NCBI RefSeq assembly: GCF_020523965.1
Contig: NZ_JAJAPX010000002.1
Span: forward strand, 248,001 to 312,000
Source: Neotamlana sargassicola
Lineage (GTDB): Bacteria; Bacteroidota; Bacteroidia; Flavobacteriales; Flavobacteriaceae
Length of the DNA stretch: 64,000 bases
Direction of reading: 5' to 3'
Below, piece after piece: positions 28,122 through 37,647 of this stretch (its first letter is position 1; each line of letters opens with the position of its first letter). The translations under genes and the position numbers were made by a program. The notes beneath the pieces were generated by a model, which made no database searches, had not been told where the DNA came from, and saw nothing but the letters and a program-made list of their open reading frames with translations.

Positions 28122-29480
28122 ATGGATATGAAGAAGTTTATTTTATTAACCGCAGTAATAACAATGCTAGTAAGTTGTGGCTCTAATGATAGAGGCGAGC
28201 TAGTTGGTGTTAAAGGAAAAAAATGGCATCCTGAAAAGCCATACGGAATGGAACTAATTCCTGGAGGCGCATTTATTATGGGTAAAGCAGACGACGATCT
28301 TGCTGGTGTTCATGACGCCCCTTCAAAAACTGTAACTGTTAGAGCCTTCTATATGGATGCAACAGAAATTACAAATAGCGAGTATCGCCAATTTGTGAAC
28401 TGGGTAAGAGATTCAATTCTTAGATATAAACTGGCAGTGCTAGCAGACGAGGTAGGTAAATTACCAGAAGATGGCGGTATTGGTGAATTTGCATTTAAAG
28501 ATGCCGATACAGCAAATATGTCTGTTTACGAAAAATATATGTTCGAAAATTATACCGGTTTAGGACCAACTGGTTTCGAGGGTAGAAAAATTAACCGAGA
28601 TATAGATTTAATTTTTGATACCACAGATTATCCAGATGAATATTATGCCGAGGTTATGGATACGATGTATTTACCTTTAGAAGAATCTTACAACGGGCAA
28701 CGTACTTGGGATGTTAAGAAATTTAAATTCCAATACAGTTATATGGATATTCAAGAAGCTGCAAGAAAGCGAGGTATAAAACGTAAAGAAGCAATCAAGA
28801 AAGAAGAGATCGAAATTTATCCAGATACTACAGTTTGGATTAGAGATTTTGCCTATTCTTATAATGAGCCAATGCACAACGATTATTTCTGGCACGATGC
28901 CTATGGTGAATATCCAGTGGTTGGTGTTACTTGGATGCAAGCTAAAGCTTTTTGTGAATGGCGTACAATTAATAAAAATGCATATCAAAAATCTAAAAAA
29001 GGAGCAGCGTTTGTAAATTCTTTTAGATTACCTTCTGAAGCAGAGTGGGAATATGCTGCACGAGGTGGTTTGCAAGCAGCAACTTATCCTTGGGGAGGGC
29101 CTTATACAAAAAGCGACAGAGGTTGTTTTATGGCAAACTTTAAGCCTGTAAGAGGCGATTATGCTGCCGACCAAGCATTGTATACGGTTGAGGCTAAGTC
29201 GTACGAACCAAATGATTATAATTTGTATAATATGGCTGGTAACGTATCAGAATGGATCAATGCATCTTACGATGCTGCAGCGTACCAATATACGTCAACA
29301 ATTAACCCAAGTGTAAACGATAAAAACAATAAACGTAAAATTGTTAGAGGTGGTTCATGGAAAGACGTGGCTTACTTTTTACAAGTTAGTTCGCGAGATT
29401 ACGAATACCAAGACTCTGCAAGAAGCTACATTGGCTTTAGAACTGTTCAAGATTATATGGGGACAAACGTAACACAGTAA
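28122..29480 (+). CDS. gldK: Gliding motility / type IX secretion lipoprotein GldK
   Basis: A 452-residue lipoprotein (MKKFILL...LVSC) with a formylglycine-generating-enzyme/sulfatase-modifying-factor fold: PGGAFIMG near the start, RLPSEAEWEYAARGG, NMAGNVSEWI, VRGGSWKD and GFRTVQ. GldK (PorK) forms the periplasmic ring of the type IX secretion system with GldN. An ATG at 28128 is an alternative start two codons in. Genes gldL, gldM and gldN follow in the standard order. Confidence 0.96.
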   Translation: MDMKKFILLTAVITMLVSCGSNDRGELVGVKGKKWHPEKPYGMELIPGGAFIMGKADDDLAGVHDAPSKTVTVRAFYMDATEITNSEYRQFVNWVRDSILRYKLAVLADEVGKLPEDGGIGEFAFKDADTANMSVYEKYMFENYTGLGPTGFEGRKINRDIDLIFDTTDYPDEYYAEVMDTMYLPLEESYNGQRTWDVKKFKFQYSYMDIQEAARKRGIKRKEAIKKEEIEIYPDTTVWIRDFAYSYNEPMHNDYFWHDAYGEYPVVGVTWMQAKAFCEWRTINKNAYQKSKKGAAFVNSFRLPSEAEWEYAARGGLQAATYPWGGPYTKSDRGCFMANFKPVRGDYAADQALYTVEAKSYEPNDYNLYNMAGNVSEWINASYDAAAYQYTSTINPSVNDKNNKRKIVRGGSWKDVAYFLQVSSRDYEYQDSARSYIGFRTVQDYMGTNVTQ

Positions 29481-29576
29481 CGGTTCAATATTGAAAGTTT
29501 TTTAATCAATTCAATAATTATAAATAACTATTAACCTACTAAGTATTAACCTACTTAAACATTAAAATCGAAAATT

Positions 29577-30212
29577 ATGGCAAAGTCAAAAGCAAGCAAA
29601 AAGTTCATGAATATGGCTTACGGATTAGGAGCAGCAGTTGTAATCCTGGGTGCATTATTCAAAATTACTCATATCGAGTTTGGCCCTTTAACCGGTAACG
29701 TACTTTTAACTATTGGTCTAGTGTCAGAAGCAATTATCTTTGCTTTATCGGCATTCGAACCAGTTGATGATGAATTAGATTGGTCTTTGGTTTACCCAGA
29801 ATTAGCTGGTGGTGAAAAAGCTGTAAGAGAAAACAGTGATGCCGAAGGAATCTTATCTAAAAAACTAGATAGTCTTTTAAAAGAAGCTAAAATTGATGGT
29901 GAATTAATTGCTAGCCTTGGAGATAGTATTAAAAACTTTGAAGGAGCAGCCAGAAACATGGGTTCTACTGTAGATTCTGTTGCAGCAACTAAAAAATACG
30001 GTGAGGAATTATCTTTAGCTGCAGCCCAAATGGAATCGTTAAACAGCCTTTACAAAGTACAATTAGAGAGCATTAACAAGCAAGCTGCTATTAACGAGGA
30101 GTCTGTTGAGAATGCTGCTAAAGTTAAAGAGCAAATGCAGTCGTTGGCATCTAACTTATCATCGTTAAACGGTGTTTATGGAGGTATGCTTTCTGCTATG
30201 AACAAAAGTTAA
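29577..30212 (+). CDS. gldL: Type IX secretion / gliding motor protein GldL
   Basis: A 211-residue inner-membrane protein with two membrane helices (about 12-30 and 40-60) in the sequence GAAVVILGALFKITHIEF then VLLTIGLVSEAIIFALSAFEP. The Glu in the second helix is part of the proton path of the rotary motor. The C-terminal half is cytoplasmic and helical. It pairs with GldM to power secretion and gliding. Confidence 0.96.
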   Translation: MAKSKASKKFMNMAYGLGAAVVILGALFKITHIEFGPLTGNVLLTIGLVSEAIIFALSAFEPVDDELDWSLVYPELAGGEKAVRENSDAEGILSKKLDSLLKEAKIDGELIASLGDSIKNFEGAARNMGSTVDSVAATKKYGEELSLAAAQMESLNSLYKVQLESINKQAAINEESVENAAKVKEQMQSLASNLSSLNGVYGGMLSAMNKS

Positions 30213-30273
30213 TTAGAAGGTTAATTTTTAATCCCAAATCACATAATTAATTAACCAAAAAACCTAATTTAAA

Positions 30274-31848
30274 ATGGCAGGAGGAAATTTAACCCCAAGA
30301 CAGAAAATGATTAATTTGATGTATTTAATCTTCATTGCGATGTTAGCATTAAATATGTCTAAAGAAGTACTGTCAGCTTTCGGATTGATGAACGAAAAGT
30401 TGGTAGAATCAAACGAAGCAACCGAAGCCAGAAATGCGAGCTTTGTTGCTAGTTTAGAGCAAAAGGCTTCAGAACAACCAGATAAATATTTGCCTTTAAA
30501 GGCTAAAGCCGATCAAATTGATAAGCTTGCTCATGAATTTGATGGTTTTCTTACAGATTTAAAAAGTAAGATGGTAGCTACTGTTGATAATCCTAAGGAT
30601 TACGAAGTAATGGATAAAGGCGATTACTTAGATGAGCATTTATTTAAAGGTGATAAGCTTACAGAAGAAGGAAAAGAATTTTTAGATCATATGAATTCCT
30701 TCAGAGAAGGTGTTGTAGAGGTTTTAAAATCTGAACCAGGTATGGAATCGGTTGTTAAAGAAGTGGAAAAAAAGTTTAATACCGACGATGTAACAAATAG
30801 AGATGGTATTGAAATTGATTGGTTAGATTACCACTACAAAGGTTTTCCACTTGTAGCATCTTTAACTAAAATGACACAGCTACAGGCTGATATTAAAACT
30901 ACTGAAAGCGAAGTGTTATCTGGTATGTTACAAGGTACATTAGCAAGCGAGGTTTCTATGACGAACTATACCACTTTAATGGAAACTTCAAAATCGGCTT
31001 ACTTTAACGGTGAGCAGTTCGATGGACAAATTGTATTAGGACGTAAGGATGCTTCTACAAAACCAAATAGAGTTGAATTAACTTTAGATGGTAGAGCATT
31101 GAGCGAAAACCAATATGCCATAGAAGATGGTAAAGTAAAATTAAAAATAGGAACCGGTAGTGTTGGAGAACACAAAATTGAAGGTAAGCTTATTTTTGGT
31201 GAAGGTGGAGAGGAAATTGAAGTTCCTGTAAATTCGTCATTCGCTACCGTAGCAAAGCCTAATGCTGCTACCATTTCTGCAGATAAAATGAATGTAGTTT
31301 ACCGTGGTGTTAAAAACCCAATGACTATATCTTTTGCAGGTGTTCCAGCAAATAAAGTATCTGTAAATGCACCTGGATTATCATCGGTTGGTAACGGAAA
31401 GTATATTATGGATGTTACTAAAGTAAAAGGACGTGAAGTTACTATTAACGTAAACGGTGTTTTACCAGATGGTTCTAAAGTAAGTGATAATGCTACGTTT
31501 AGAATTAAAAACATACCAAAACCAACAGGAACATTAATTGGTAAGCCTGGTAATACAGGTAGTTTAAAATTACCAAGACGTAATGTAGAAATTGGAGTTG
31601 TTGGTGCTTTGTTAGAGGATTTCGATTTCGATTTACCAATAGAAGTAAAGTCTTTTAGTGTAAAAGTTCCAGGACAACCAACGGTAACTGTATCAGGTCA
31701 AAAATTTAATGCGGCTGCAAAATCTGCTCTTAAAAAAGCAAAGCGTGGTGATGTAGTTCAAATCCTTGATATTAAGGCAAGAATTAAAGGTAACTCAACT
31801 TATATTTTACCTCCGGTATCATCGGTTGCTGTTGAATTAACCAATTAA
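30274..31848 (+). CDS. gldM: Type IX secretion / gliding motor protein GldM
   Basis: A 524-residue protein with one N-terminal membrane helix (about 14-34, LMYLIFIAMLALNMSKEVL) that sits in the GldL ring, and a long periplasmic part of four domains, the last three Ig-like, reaching the GldKN ring. The start MAGGNLTPRQKMINLMYL is the family hallmark. Length as expected. Confidence 0.96.
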   Translation: MAGGNLTPRQKMINLMYLIFIAMLALNMSKEVLSAFGLMNEKLVESNEATEARNASFVASLEQKASEQPDKYLPLKAKADQIDKLAHEFDGFLTDLKSKMVATVDNPKDYEVMDKGDYLDEHLFKGDKLTEEGKEFLDHMNSFREGVVEVLKSEPGMESVVKEVEKKFNTDDVTNRDGIEIDWLDYHYKGFPLVASLTKMTQLQADIKTTESEVLSGMLQGTLASEVSMTNYTTLMETSKSAYFNGEQFDGQIVLGRKDASTKPNRVELTLDGRALSENQYAIEDGKVKLKIGTGSVGEHKIEGKLIFGEGGEEIEVPVNSSFATVAKPNAATISADKMNVVYRGVKNPMTISFAGVPANKVSVNAPGLSSVGNGKYIMDVTKVKGREVTINVNGVLPDGSKVSDNATFRIKNIPKPTGTLIGKPGNTGSLKLPRRNVEIGVVGALLEDFDFDLPIEVKSFSVKVPGQPTVTVSGQKFNAAAKSALKKAKRGDVVQILDIKARIKGNSTYILPPVSSVAVELTN

Positions 31849-31892
31849 TTTATTTTTAATACCATTTTTCAGAAATAAAATTTAATAATAAT

Positions 31893-32828
31893 ATGAATTT
31901 AAAGAAAATAAATTTTAGTATCCTAGTAACGTTAATAACTGTATCTTCTTCTTTTGCACAGTTTAATTTACTAAATGCTAAATCGCCAGAAGAAATTGGG
32001 CTTAAAACAGAAGAGCAAATTTCTTTAGATAACGACAAACCGTTGGAATATGGTTATGTTGGAGATCGTGACATATTATTTGGAAAAATGGTATGGGAAA
32101 GAGTTGATTTAAATCAAAGAGCAAATTTCCCACTGCTATATCCTATTGATGAGAATATTATGACTGCCGATAGAAAGTCTTTATTTACAGTATTAATTGA
32201 GGCTATTCAAAACGGAGACATAAAAACGGTTTATGCCGATTCTTACTTTAAAGAAGAGCGTTCTATGAATCAAATAGACGATGTTTTAAACTTCTCGTCT
32301 GTAACAGAAGAAGGTACTAACTATTTAAACGATATGGGGTATTCAATGGAGGATTACGAACAAGATCCTTCTATTTTACCAGAGATGTATAAAATAGTTG
32401 AAACTATTACAGCTGCCGATATTCAGGAGTATATGATTAAGGGATTCTGGTATTTTGATAAGCGTCAAGCCGAAATGAAATATAGAATATTAGCGATTGC
32501 ACCTGCGGCACCAGAAGCGCGTTTTAAAAACTCTGATGATGAAATAAACAAAAAACCAATTCCTTTGTTTTGGGTGTTTTACCCATCGGCTAGAGAGGTT
32601 TTGCATAAAGCAAAAGCATTTAATAACGAAAATAGTTCAATGCCTTTCTCTTTCGATCATATCTTAAATGCAAGACGTTTTCACGGATATATTTACAGAG
32701 AACAAAATGTTCAAGGTGATCGTGCTATTCACGAGTATGTAGCAGAAGATGCTTTAATGCAATTACTAGAATCTGAAAGGATTAAAGATAAGATTAGAGA
32801 TTTCGAATTAGATATGTGGACATACTAG
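31893..32828 (+). CDS. gldN: Type IX secretion / gliding protein GldN
   Basis: A 311-residue periplasmic protein with a signal peptide (MNLKKINFSILVTLITVSSS, cut after SFAQ). It matches GldN/PorN by length, position and segments such as YGYVGDRDILFGKMVWERVDL and ILAIAPAAPEA. It binds GldK to form the trans-envelope ring. It is the last gene of the operon and a strong terminator follows. Confidence 0.95.
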   Translation: MNLKKINFSILVTLITVSSSFAQFNLLNAKSPEEIGLKTEEQISLDNDKPLEYGYVGDRDILFGKMVWERVDLNQRANFPLLYPIDENIMTADRKSLFTVLIEAIQNGDIKTVYADSYFKEERSMNQIDDVLNFSSVTEEGTNYLNDMGYSMEDYEQDPSILPEMYKIVETITAADIQEYMIKGFWYFDKRQAEMKYRILAIAPAAPEARFKNSDDEINKKPIPLFWVFYPSAREVLHKAKAFNNENSSMPFSFDHILNARRFHGYIYREQNVQGDRAIHEYVAEDALMQLLESERIKDKIRDFELDMWTY

Positions 32829-32849
32829 TTCAAAATTTATGATAGATTA

Positions 32850-32876
32850 ACGCCCGCTAAAAGCGGGCGTTTTTGT
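32850..32876 (+). terminator. Terminator of the gldKLMN operon
   Basis: ACGCCCGCT (32850-32858) and AGCGGGCGT (32862-32870), nine pairs with a three-base loop, then TTTTTG. Confidence 0.9.
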
Positions 32877-32926
32877 TTTTTGTAATTGTTTAACACAAAA
32901 ATTTATTTTCTATATATCTTCGCAGT

Positions 32927-33979
32927 GTGAAGCAAGTAGATTATATAATAGTAGGTTTAGGTATTGCGGGAGTTAGTTTTTGCGAACAATTAAGAGCGAA
33001 TAACAAGTCCTTTTTAGTTTTCGACAATAACTCACAGAAGTCATCGGTAGTGGCAGGAGGATTGTATAATCCTGTTGTGCTTCGAAGGTTTACATCGGTT
33101 TGGAAAAGTAAGGAGCAACTCGATTTAGCTTTACCAATGTACGCTGCTATTGAAAAAAGATTACATATTAAGTTAGATTATAAATTACCAGTATACAGAA
33201 AATTTGCATCGACAGAAGAACAGAACAATTGGTTTACAGCTTCAGATAAGCCTTTATTAGCTCCATTTTTATCTACAAATCTTGTTAAGAATACTAATCA
33301 ACAACTAAACGCACCTTTCGGGTTTGGAGAAGTATTACATTCTGGTAAAATAGATGTAAAAACACTAATAGAACGTTATAAAACTGATTTAATTAATAAA
33401 AAACAGTTTTTTGATGAAGCATTTGATTACGACTCAATTGCTTTTAGCGACGGCGCTTTAAATTATAAAAATATAAGTGTAAAACACATAGTTTTTGCCG
33501 AAGGTTACGGCTTAAAACAAAATCCTTTTTTTAAAAATTTACCGTTAGTGGGAACTAAAGGAGAGCTTATTACAATTTATGCACCAGAAATAAATATAGA
33601 TTTTGTTTTAAAATCTGGAGTGTTTTTAATTCCATTAGGAGCGGATTTATATACGGTTGGTGCAACTTATGAGTGGAAAGACACTACCTATAAGGTAACA
33701 GAGAAAGCCAAAACAGAATTAATAGGTAAGTTAAAAAAACTTATTAATTGCGATTTTAAAGTGGTAAATCAAGTGGCAGGAATGAGACCTACAGTTATTG
33801 ATAGAAGGCCGTTAGTAGGAACACACCAAAAACATAAAAACATACACGTTTTAAATGGTTTAGGTACTCGTGGTGTTATGATTGGACCTTACGCAGCGCA
33901 ACAATTGTATAATTCAATTGAAAATAATACAACTTTAAACTCAGAAATTAATATCGACAGATTCTTAAATATGGATTAG
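32927..33979 (+). CDS. FAD-dependent oxidoreductase (DAO family)
   Basis: A 350-residue flavoprotein with an N-terminal Rossmann motif (VDYIIVGLGIAGVSF) and a C-terminal FAD-binding segment (GMRPTVIDRRPLVG and LGTRGVMIGPYAAQ). This is the D-amino-acid-oxidase/glycine-oxidase fold; the substrate is not predictable. The start is GTG at 32927. TATCTTCG at 32915-32922 is a -7-like element so close that the transcript may be nearly leaderless. It lies between the gld terminator and the repeated intergenic element. Confidence 0.82.
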   Translation: MKQVDYIIVGLGIAGVSFCEQLRANNKSFLVFDNNSQKSSVVAGGLYNPVVLRRFTSVWKSKEQLDLALPMYAAIEKRLHIKLDYKLPVYRKFASTEEQNNWFTASDKPLLAPFLSTNLVKNTNQQLNAPFGFGEVLHSGKIDVKTLIERYKTDLINKKQFFDEAFDYDSIAFSDGALNYKNISVKHIVFAEGYGLKQNPFFKNLPLVGTKGELITIYAPEINIDFVLKSGVFLIPLGADLYTVGATYEWKDTTYKVTEKAKTELIGKLKKLINCDFKVVNQVAGMRPTVIDRRPLVGTHQKHKNIHVLNGLGTRGVMIGPYAAQQLYNSIENNTTLNSEINIDRFLNMD

Positions 33980-34060
33980 GGATAGTAACGGCATCCTTTT
34001 TTGAAGTATGAGAAAAAGATATAGTGGATAGCCCGACCCCAATTTGTTGGGGTAATCTCC
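33977..34060 (+). ncRNA. Structured flavobacterial intergenic element (Flavo-1-like), copy B
   Basis: Starts TTAGGGATAGTAACGGCATCC and ends AAGATATAGTGGATAGCCCG then ACCCC/GGGGT hairpin. It shares both ends with 11068-11196 but has a shorter middle. The first bases overlap the stop codon of the oxidoreductase gene. It lies in the gap between converging genes and could work as a terminator for both. Confidence 0.6.
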
Positions 34061-34063
34061 AAA

Positions 34064-34447
34064 TTATTTTTTCACTAAATTTTTATCGAAATGCATAAAA
34101 AGGTTAATCCAAATATTTCTAGACAGCCTTAAAATAATGGGCATAAAAACTATTAAGGTGGCTACTATTGCAATAAAAACGCTTATTAAGCTCGCATTAA
34201 ACACAAAAAACGAAATAACAAAAGCTGCTACTGCGAAAGCAATTCCAACGCCATAACTAACATACATAGAGCCATAAAAAAACGAGGGCTCAATTTTATA
34301 TTTTGTTCCACAATTCGAACATTTGTCCTGCATGTTTAAAGCTTCGCTTAAAATATATGGGTTTTTGTTAACATACATAGATTCGTGGTGGCATTTTGGG
34401 CAAGTGCCGGTAAAAATGCTATATAGTTTAGAGCCTTTTTTAAACAT
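34064..34447 (-). CDS. DUF983 family membrane protein
   Basis: A 127-residue protein with an N-terminal zinc-ribbon (CPKC at 16-19, CSNC at 43-46) and two membrane segments, the DUF983 pattern. The function is unknown. It is convergent with the FAD oxidoreductase gene and divergent from the ABC-F gene, with an 87-base promoter region shared with the latter. Confidence 0.88.
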   Translation of the reverse strand: MFKKGSKLYSIFTGTCPKCHHESMYVNKNPYILSEALNMQDKCSNCGTKYKIEPSFFYGSMYVSYGVGIAFAVAAFVISFFVFNASLISVFIAIVATLIVFMPIILRLSRNIWINLFMHFDKNLVKK

Positions 34448-34534
34448 AATATTTGTGTATTTTTGCTATCAAAATTAAGTAGTACAAAGTTACTTTTTTA
34501 AAAATAAACCCACTGTAATAAAAGTTACATTTCT

Positions 34535-36445
34535 ATGATGAATATTCATAACTTATCGATTTCCTTTCAAGGCGAATACCTTTTTGAGGATATAACATTT
34601 AAACTTGGAAATGGCGACCGCATTGGGCTTATTGGTAAAAATGGAGCAGGTAAATCTACTATGTTAAAAATTTTATCGAAAGAGTTAGAGCCAGACACAG
34701 GGCAAATTGCTGCTGATAAAGATTTACAAATTGGCTTTTTAAAACAGGATATAGATTTTGTTTTAGGAAGAACAGTGCTGGAAGAATCGTATGAAGCTTT
34801 TACCGAAATAAAGGAATTAGAAGCTAAAATGGATGAAGTTAACAATCAATTAGCCGAACGTACCGATTACGAAAGCGAAGCCTACAACCAGTTAATGATA
34901 GATATTAACGAGTTGCAGCATCAATACGAAATTGCTGGTGGTTATAATTATCAAGGCGATACCGAAAAAATATTACAAGGTTTAGGTTTTAAACGTGATG
35001 ATTTTAACAAACTAACCGATACCTTTTCTGGTGGTTGGCGTATGCGTATTGAGTTGGCTAAACTATTATTGCAAAATAATGATATTCTGCTACTGGATGA
35101 GCCTACAAACCACTTGGATATTGAATCTATTATTTGGTTAGAAGGTTTTTTAAAAGGCTACACTGGTGCTGTGGTAATTGTATCGCACGATAAAATGTTT
35201 TTAGATAATGTAACTAACCGAAGTATTGAAATTTCTTTAGGAAGAATTTACGATTACCCAAAACCATATTCACAATATTTAGTGTTGCGTAAAGAGTTGC
35301 GCGAACAGCAGTTGGCATCTCAAAAAAATCAGCAAAAACAAATTGAGCAAACCGAGAAATTAATCGAGAAGTTCCGCGCTAAAGCATCGAAAGCAACCAT
35401 GGCGCAATCGTTAATTAAAAAATTAGATAAAATTGAACGTATTGAGGTTGATGAAGATGATAATAGTGTAATGACACTTAATTTTCCAGTTTCAATAACA
35501 CCTGGTAAAGTGGTGGTTGAAGCCGAAGCGGTTTCGAAAAACTATGGGGATAAAAAGGTTTTAACCGAAGTAGATTTACTTATCGAGCGCGATAGTAAAA
35601 CGGCTTTTGTTGGGCAAAACGGACAAGGAAAATCAACCTTAGCGAAAATTATAGTTGGTGAGTTAAAACACAACGGAAATTTAAAACTGGGCCATAATGT
35701 GCAGATAGGTTATTTTGCTCAAAACCAAGCGGAATATTTAGATGGTAATAAAACCGTTTTAGATATTATGATTGATGCTGCCAACGAAACCAACCGTAGC
35801 AAAGTTAGAGATATTTTAGGATCGTTTTTATTTAGAGGGGACGAGGTAGAAAAGTATGTACGCGTGCTTTCTGGAGGTGAGCGTAACCGTTTAGCTTTAG
35901 CTAAATTAATGCTACAGCCTTTTAATGTTTTGGTGATGGATGAGCCTACAAACCACCTTGATATAAAGTCTAAAAACGTATTAAAAGATGCCTTAAGTCG
36001 TTTTGAAGGTACTTTAATTTTAGTATCGCACGACCGTGATTTTCTTCAAGGTTTAACAAATAGTGTTTATGAGTTTAAAGACCATAAATTAAAAGAATAT
36101 TTGGGCGATATCGATTTTTATTTAGAACAACGAAACGTTGAAAACTTGCGAGAAGTGGAAAAACGTACGGTTGTTAAAGAAACTCCTAAGGAAAAGAAAA
36201 GTAGAAGCTACGAAGAACAGAAAAAACTAAAGTCGCTAAATAATAAATTAAGTAATGTTGAAGCTAAAATTAGTGAGCTTGAAAAGAAAATAAAAGCTAT
36301 TGATACTGAATTAGAGGTTAATTACGAAGAGGTTACATCGAAGCCTAGTTTTTTTGATGATTACCAAAAATTAAAATCTAACCTTAGTGATAATATGGAG
36401 AAGTGGGAAGCATTGCAATTCGAAATAGAGGCTTTAGAAGACTAA
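34535..36445 (+). CDS. ABC-F family ATPase (ribosome-associated type)
   Basis: A 636-residue soluble protein with two ABC ATPase domains: Walker A GKNGAGKS and GQNGQGKS, signatures FSGGWRMR and LSGGERNR, and the LLDEPTNHLD and VMDEPTNHLD Walker B motifs. An ABC-F linker lies between them (residues about 245-320) and a C-terminal coiled coil (about 550-636), as in Uup/YdiF. Such proteins act on the ribosome, not as transporters. Start at 34535 or the adjacent ATG at 34538. Confidence 0.93.
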   Translation: MMNIHNLSISFQGEYLFEDITFKLGNGDRIGLIGKNGAGKSTMLKILSKELEPDTGQIAADKDLQIGFLKQDIDFVLGRTVLEESYEAFTEIKELEAKMDEVNNQLAERTDYESEAYNQLMIDINELQHQYEIAGGYNYQGDTEKILQGLGFKRDDFNKLTDTFSGGWRMRIELAKLLLQNNDILLLDEPTNHLDIESIIWLEGFLKGYTGAVVIVSHDKMFLDNVTNRSIEISLGRIYDYPKPYSQYLVLRKELREQQLASQKNQQKQIEQTEKLIEKFRAKASKATMAQSLIKKLDKIERIEVDEDDNSVMTLNFPVSITPGKVVVEAEAVSKNYGDKKVLTEVDLLIERDSKTAFVGQNGQGKSTLAKIIVGELKHNGNLKLGHNVQIGYFAQNQAEYLDGNKTVLDIMIDAANETNRSKVRDILGSFLFRGDEVEKYVRVLSGGERNRLALAKLMLQPFNVLVMDEPTNHLDIKSKNVLKDALSRFEGTLILVSHDRDFLQGLTNSVYEFKDHKLKEYLGDIDFYLEQRNVENLREVEKRTVVKETPKEKKSRSYEEQKKLKSLNNKLSNVEAKISELEKKIKAIDTELEVNYEEVTSKPSFFDDYQKLKSNLSDNMEKWEALQFEIEALED

Positions 36446-36522
36446 CTTTTAAGTTTTTTTTAAGATAAAGGCATTAAACTATAAGGTAGTTTTGCAGTCA
36501 TATACCATCAAACTACCAATCA

Positions 36523-37647
36523 ATGCGAAAAATTATACTTGCCGGAATAGGGATAGTATTAATTGTTGTTTCCATTTTAGGAGCTAAAACAATTATAGCT
36601 AATAAGCACAAACCCAAACCAGTAAAAGAAAAAGTTGTAAAAACAGTAATTACAGATACGGTTTTAAATAGCGATGTTAAAATTGTTGTTCCAGCCAACG
36701 GAAGTCTTACAGCAAAACAACGTTTAGAAATTTATACCGAAGTACAAGGTATTTTTAAAACAGGCAATAAATTATTTAAACCAGGACAAGAGTATAAAGC
36801 TGGAGAGCCTTTAATTAGAATTGATGCTTCAGAATATTACGCGAGTGTGCAATCGGCAAAAAGTGAATTGTATAATAGTATTGCGGCAATCATGCCCGAT
36901 TTACGTTTAGATTTCCCTGATGTTTTTCAAAAGTGGCAAAATTACTTAAGCGGTTTCGATTTAAGTAAAACAACACCTAAGTTACCCGAAATGACTTCCG
37001 ATAAGGAAAACTATTTCATTACAGGTCGCGGCATTGTTACTAGTTATTATAGCGTTAAGAATTTAGAACAGCGCTTGGCAAAATATACTATTTCGGCTCC
37101 TTTTACAGGAATTTTAACCGAGGCTTTAGTTACCGAAGGATCTTTAATACGCAGTGGCCAAAAATTAGGAGAATTTATAAATCCATCAGTTTACGAAATG
37201 GAAGTGGCCATAAGTAAAACCTACGCATCGTTATTAAAAGTAGGTGAATCTGTGGTTTTAAATGATTTAGATAATACCGAAACATATACCGGAAAAATTT
37301 CTAGAATAAATGGTAGTATTGATGCTACAACACAAACTATAACCGCTTATATCGAAGTTAAGGATAGTGCATTAAAAGAAGGTATGTACTTGGAAGCTAA
37401 ACTAGATGCAAAAACCGAAACTAATGCCTATGAGATGGACAGGAATTTATTACAGGATGGCGACCAAGTTTTTGTAGTAAAAAATAATGTTTTAGAGCTT
37501 ATAAACGTAACGCCAGTATATTTCTCTGATGCGAAGGTGGTAATAAAAGGTATTCCAAATAATACGGTGGTACTTAAAAAATCTGTGCCAGGGGCTTATT
37601 CAGGTATGCGCGTAAAGTATGCTAAATCTTTAGATACGGTTGAGTAA
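36523..37647 (+). CDS. RND efflux periplasmic adaptor (HlyD/MFP family)
   Basis: A 374-residue membrane-fusion protein with an N-terminal anchor (3-23), a lipoyl/barrel-sandwich segment split by a short helical hairpin (residues 85-185), and beta-barrel and membrane-proximal domains. The sequence SAPFTGILTEALVTEGSLIRSGQKLG is the second lipoyl half. It shares one base with the following transporter gene and forms the middle part of the tripartite pump. TAGTTTTG at 36487-36494 is a possible -7 box. Confidence 0.9.
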   Translation: MRKIILAGIGIVLIVVSILGAKTIIANKHKPKPVKEKVVKTVITDTVLNSDVKIVVPANGSLTAKQRLEIYTEVQGIFKTGNKLFKPGQEYKAGEPLIRIDASEYYASVQSAKSELYNSIAAIMPDLRLDFPDVFQKWQNYLSGFDLSKTTPKLPEMTSDKENYFITGRGIVTSYYSVKNLEQRLAKYTISAPFTGILTEALVTEGSLIRSGQKLGEFINPSVYEMEVAISKTYASLLKVGESVVLNDLDNTETYTGKISRINGSIDATTQTITAYIEVKDSALKEGMYLEAKLDAKTETNAYEMDRNLLQDGDQVFVVKNNVLELINVTPVYFSDAKVVIKGIPNNTVVLKKSVPGAYSGMRVKYAKSLDTVE

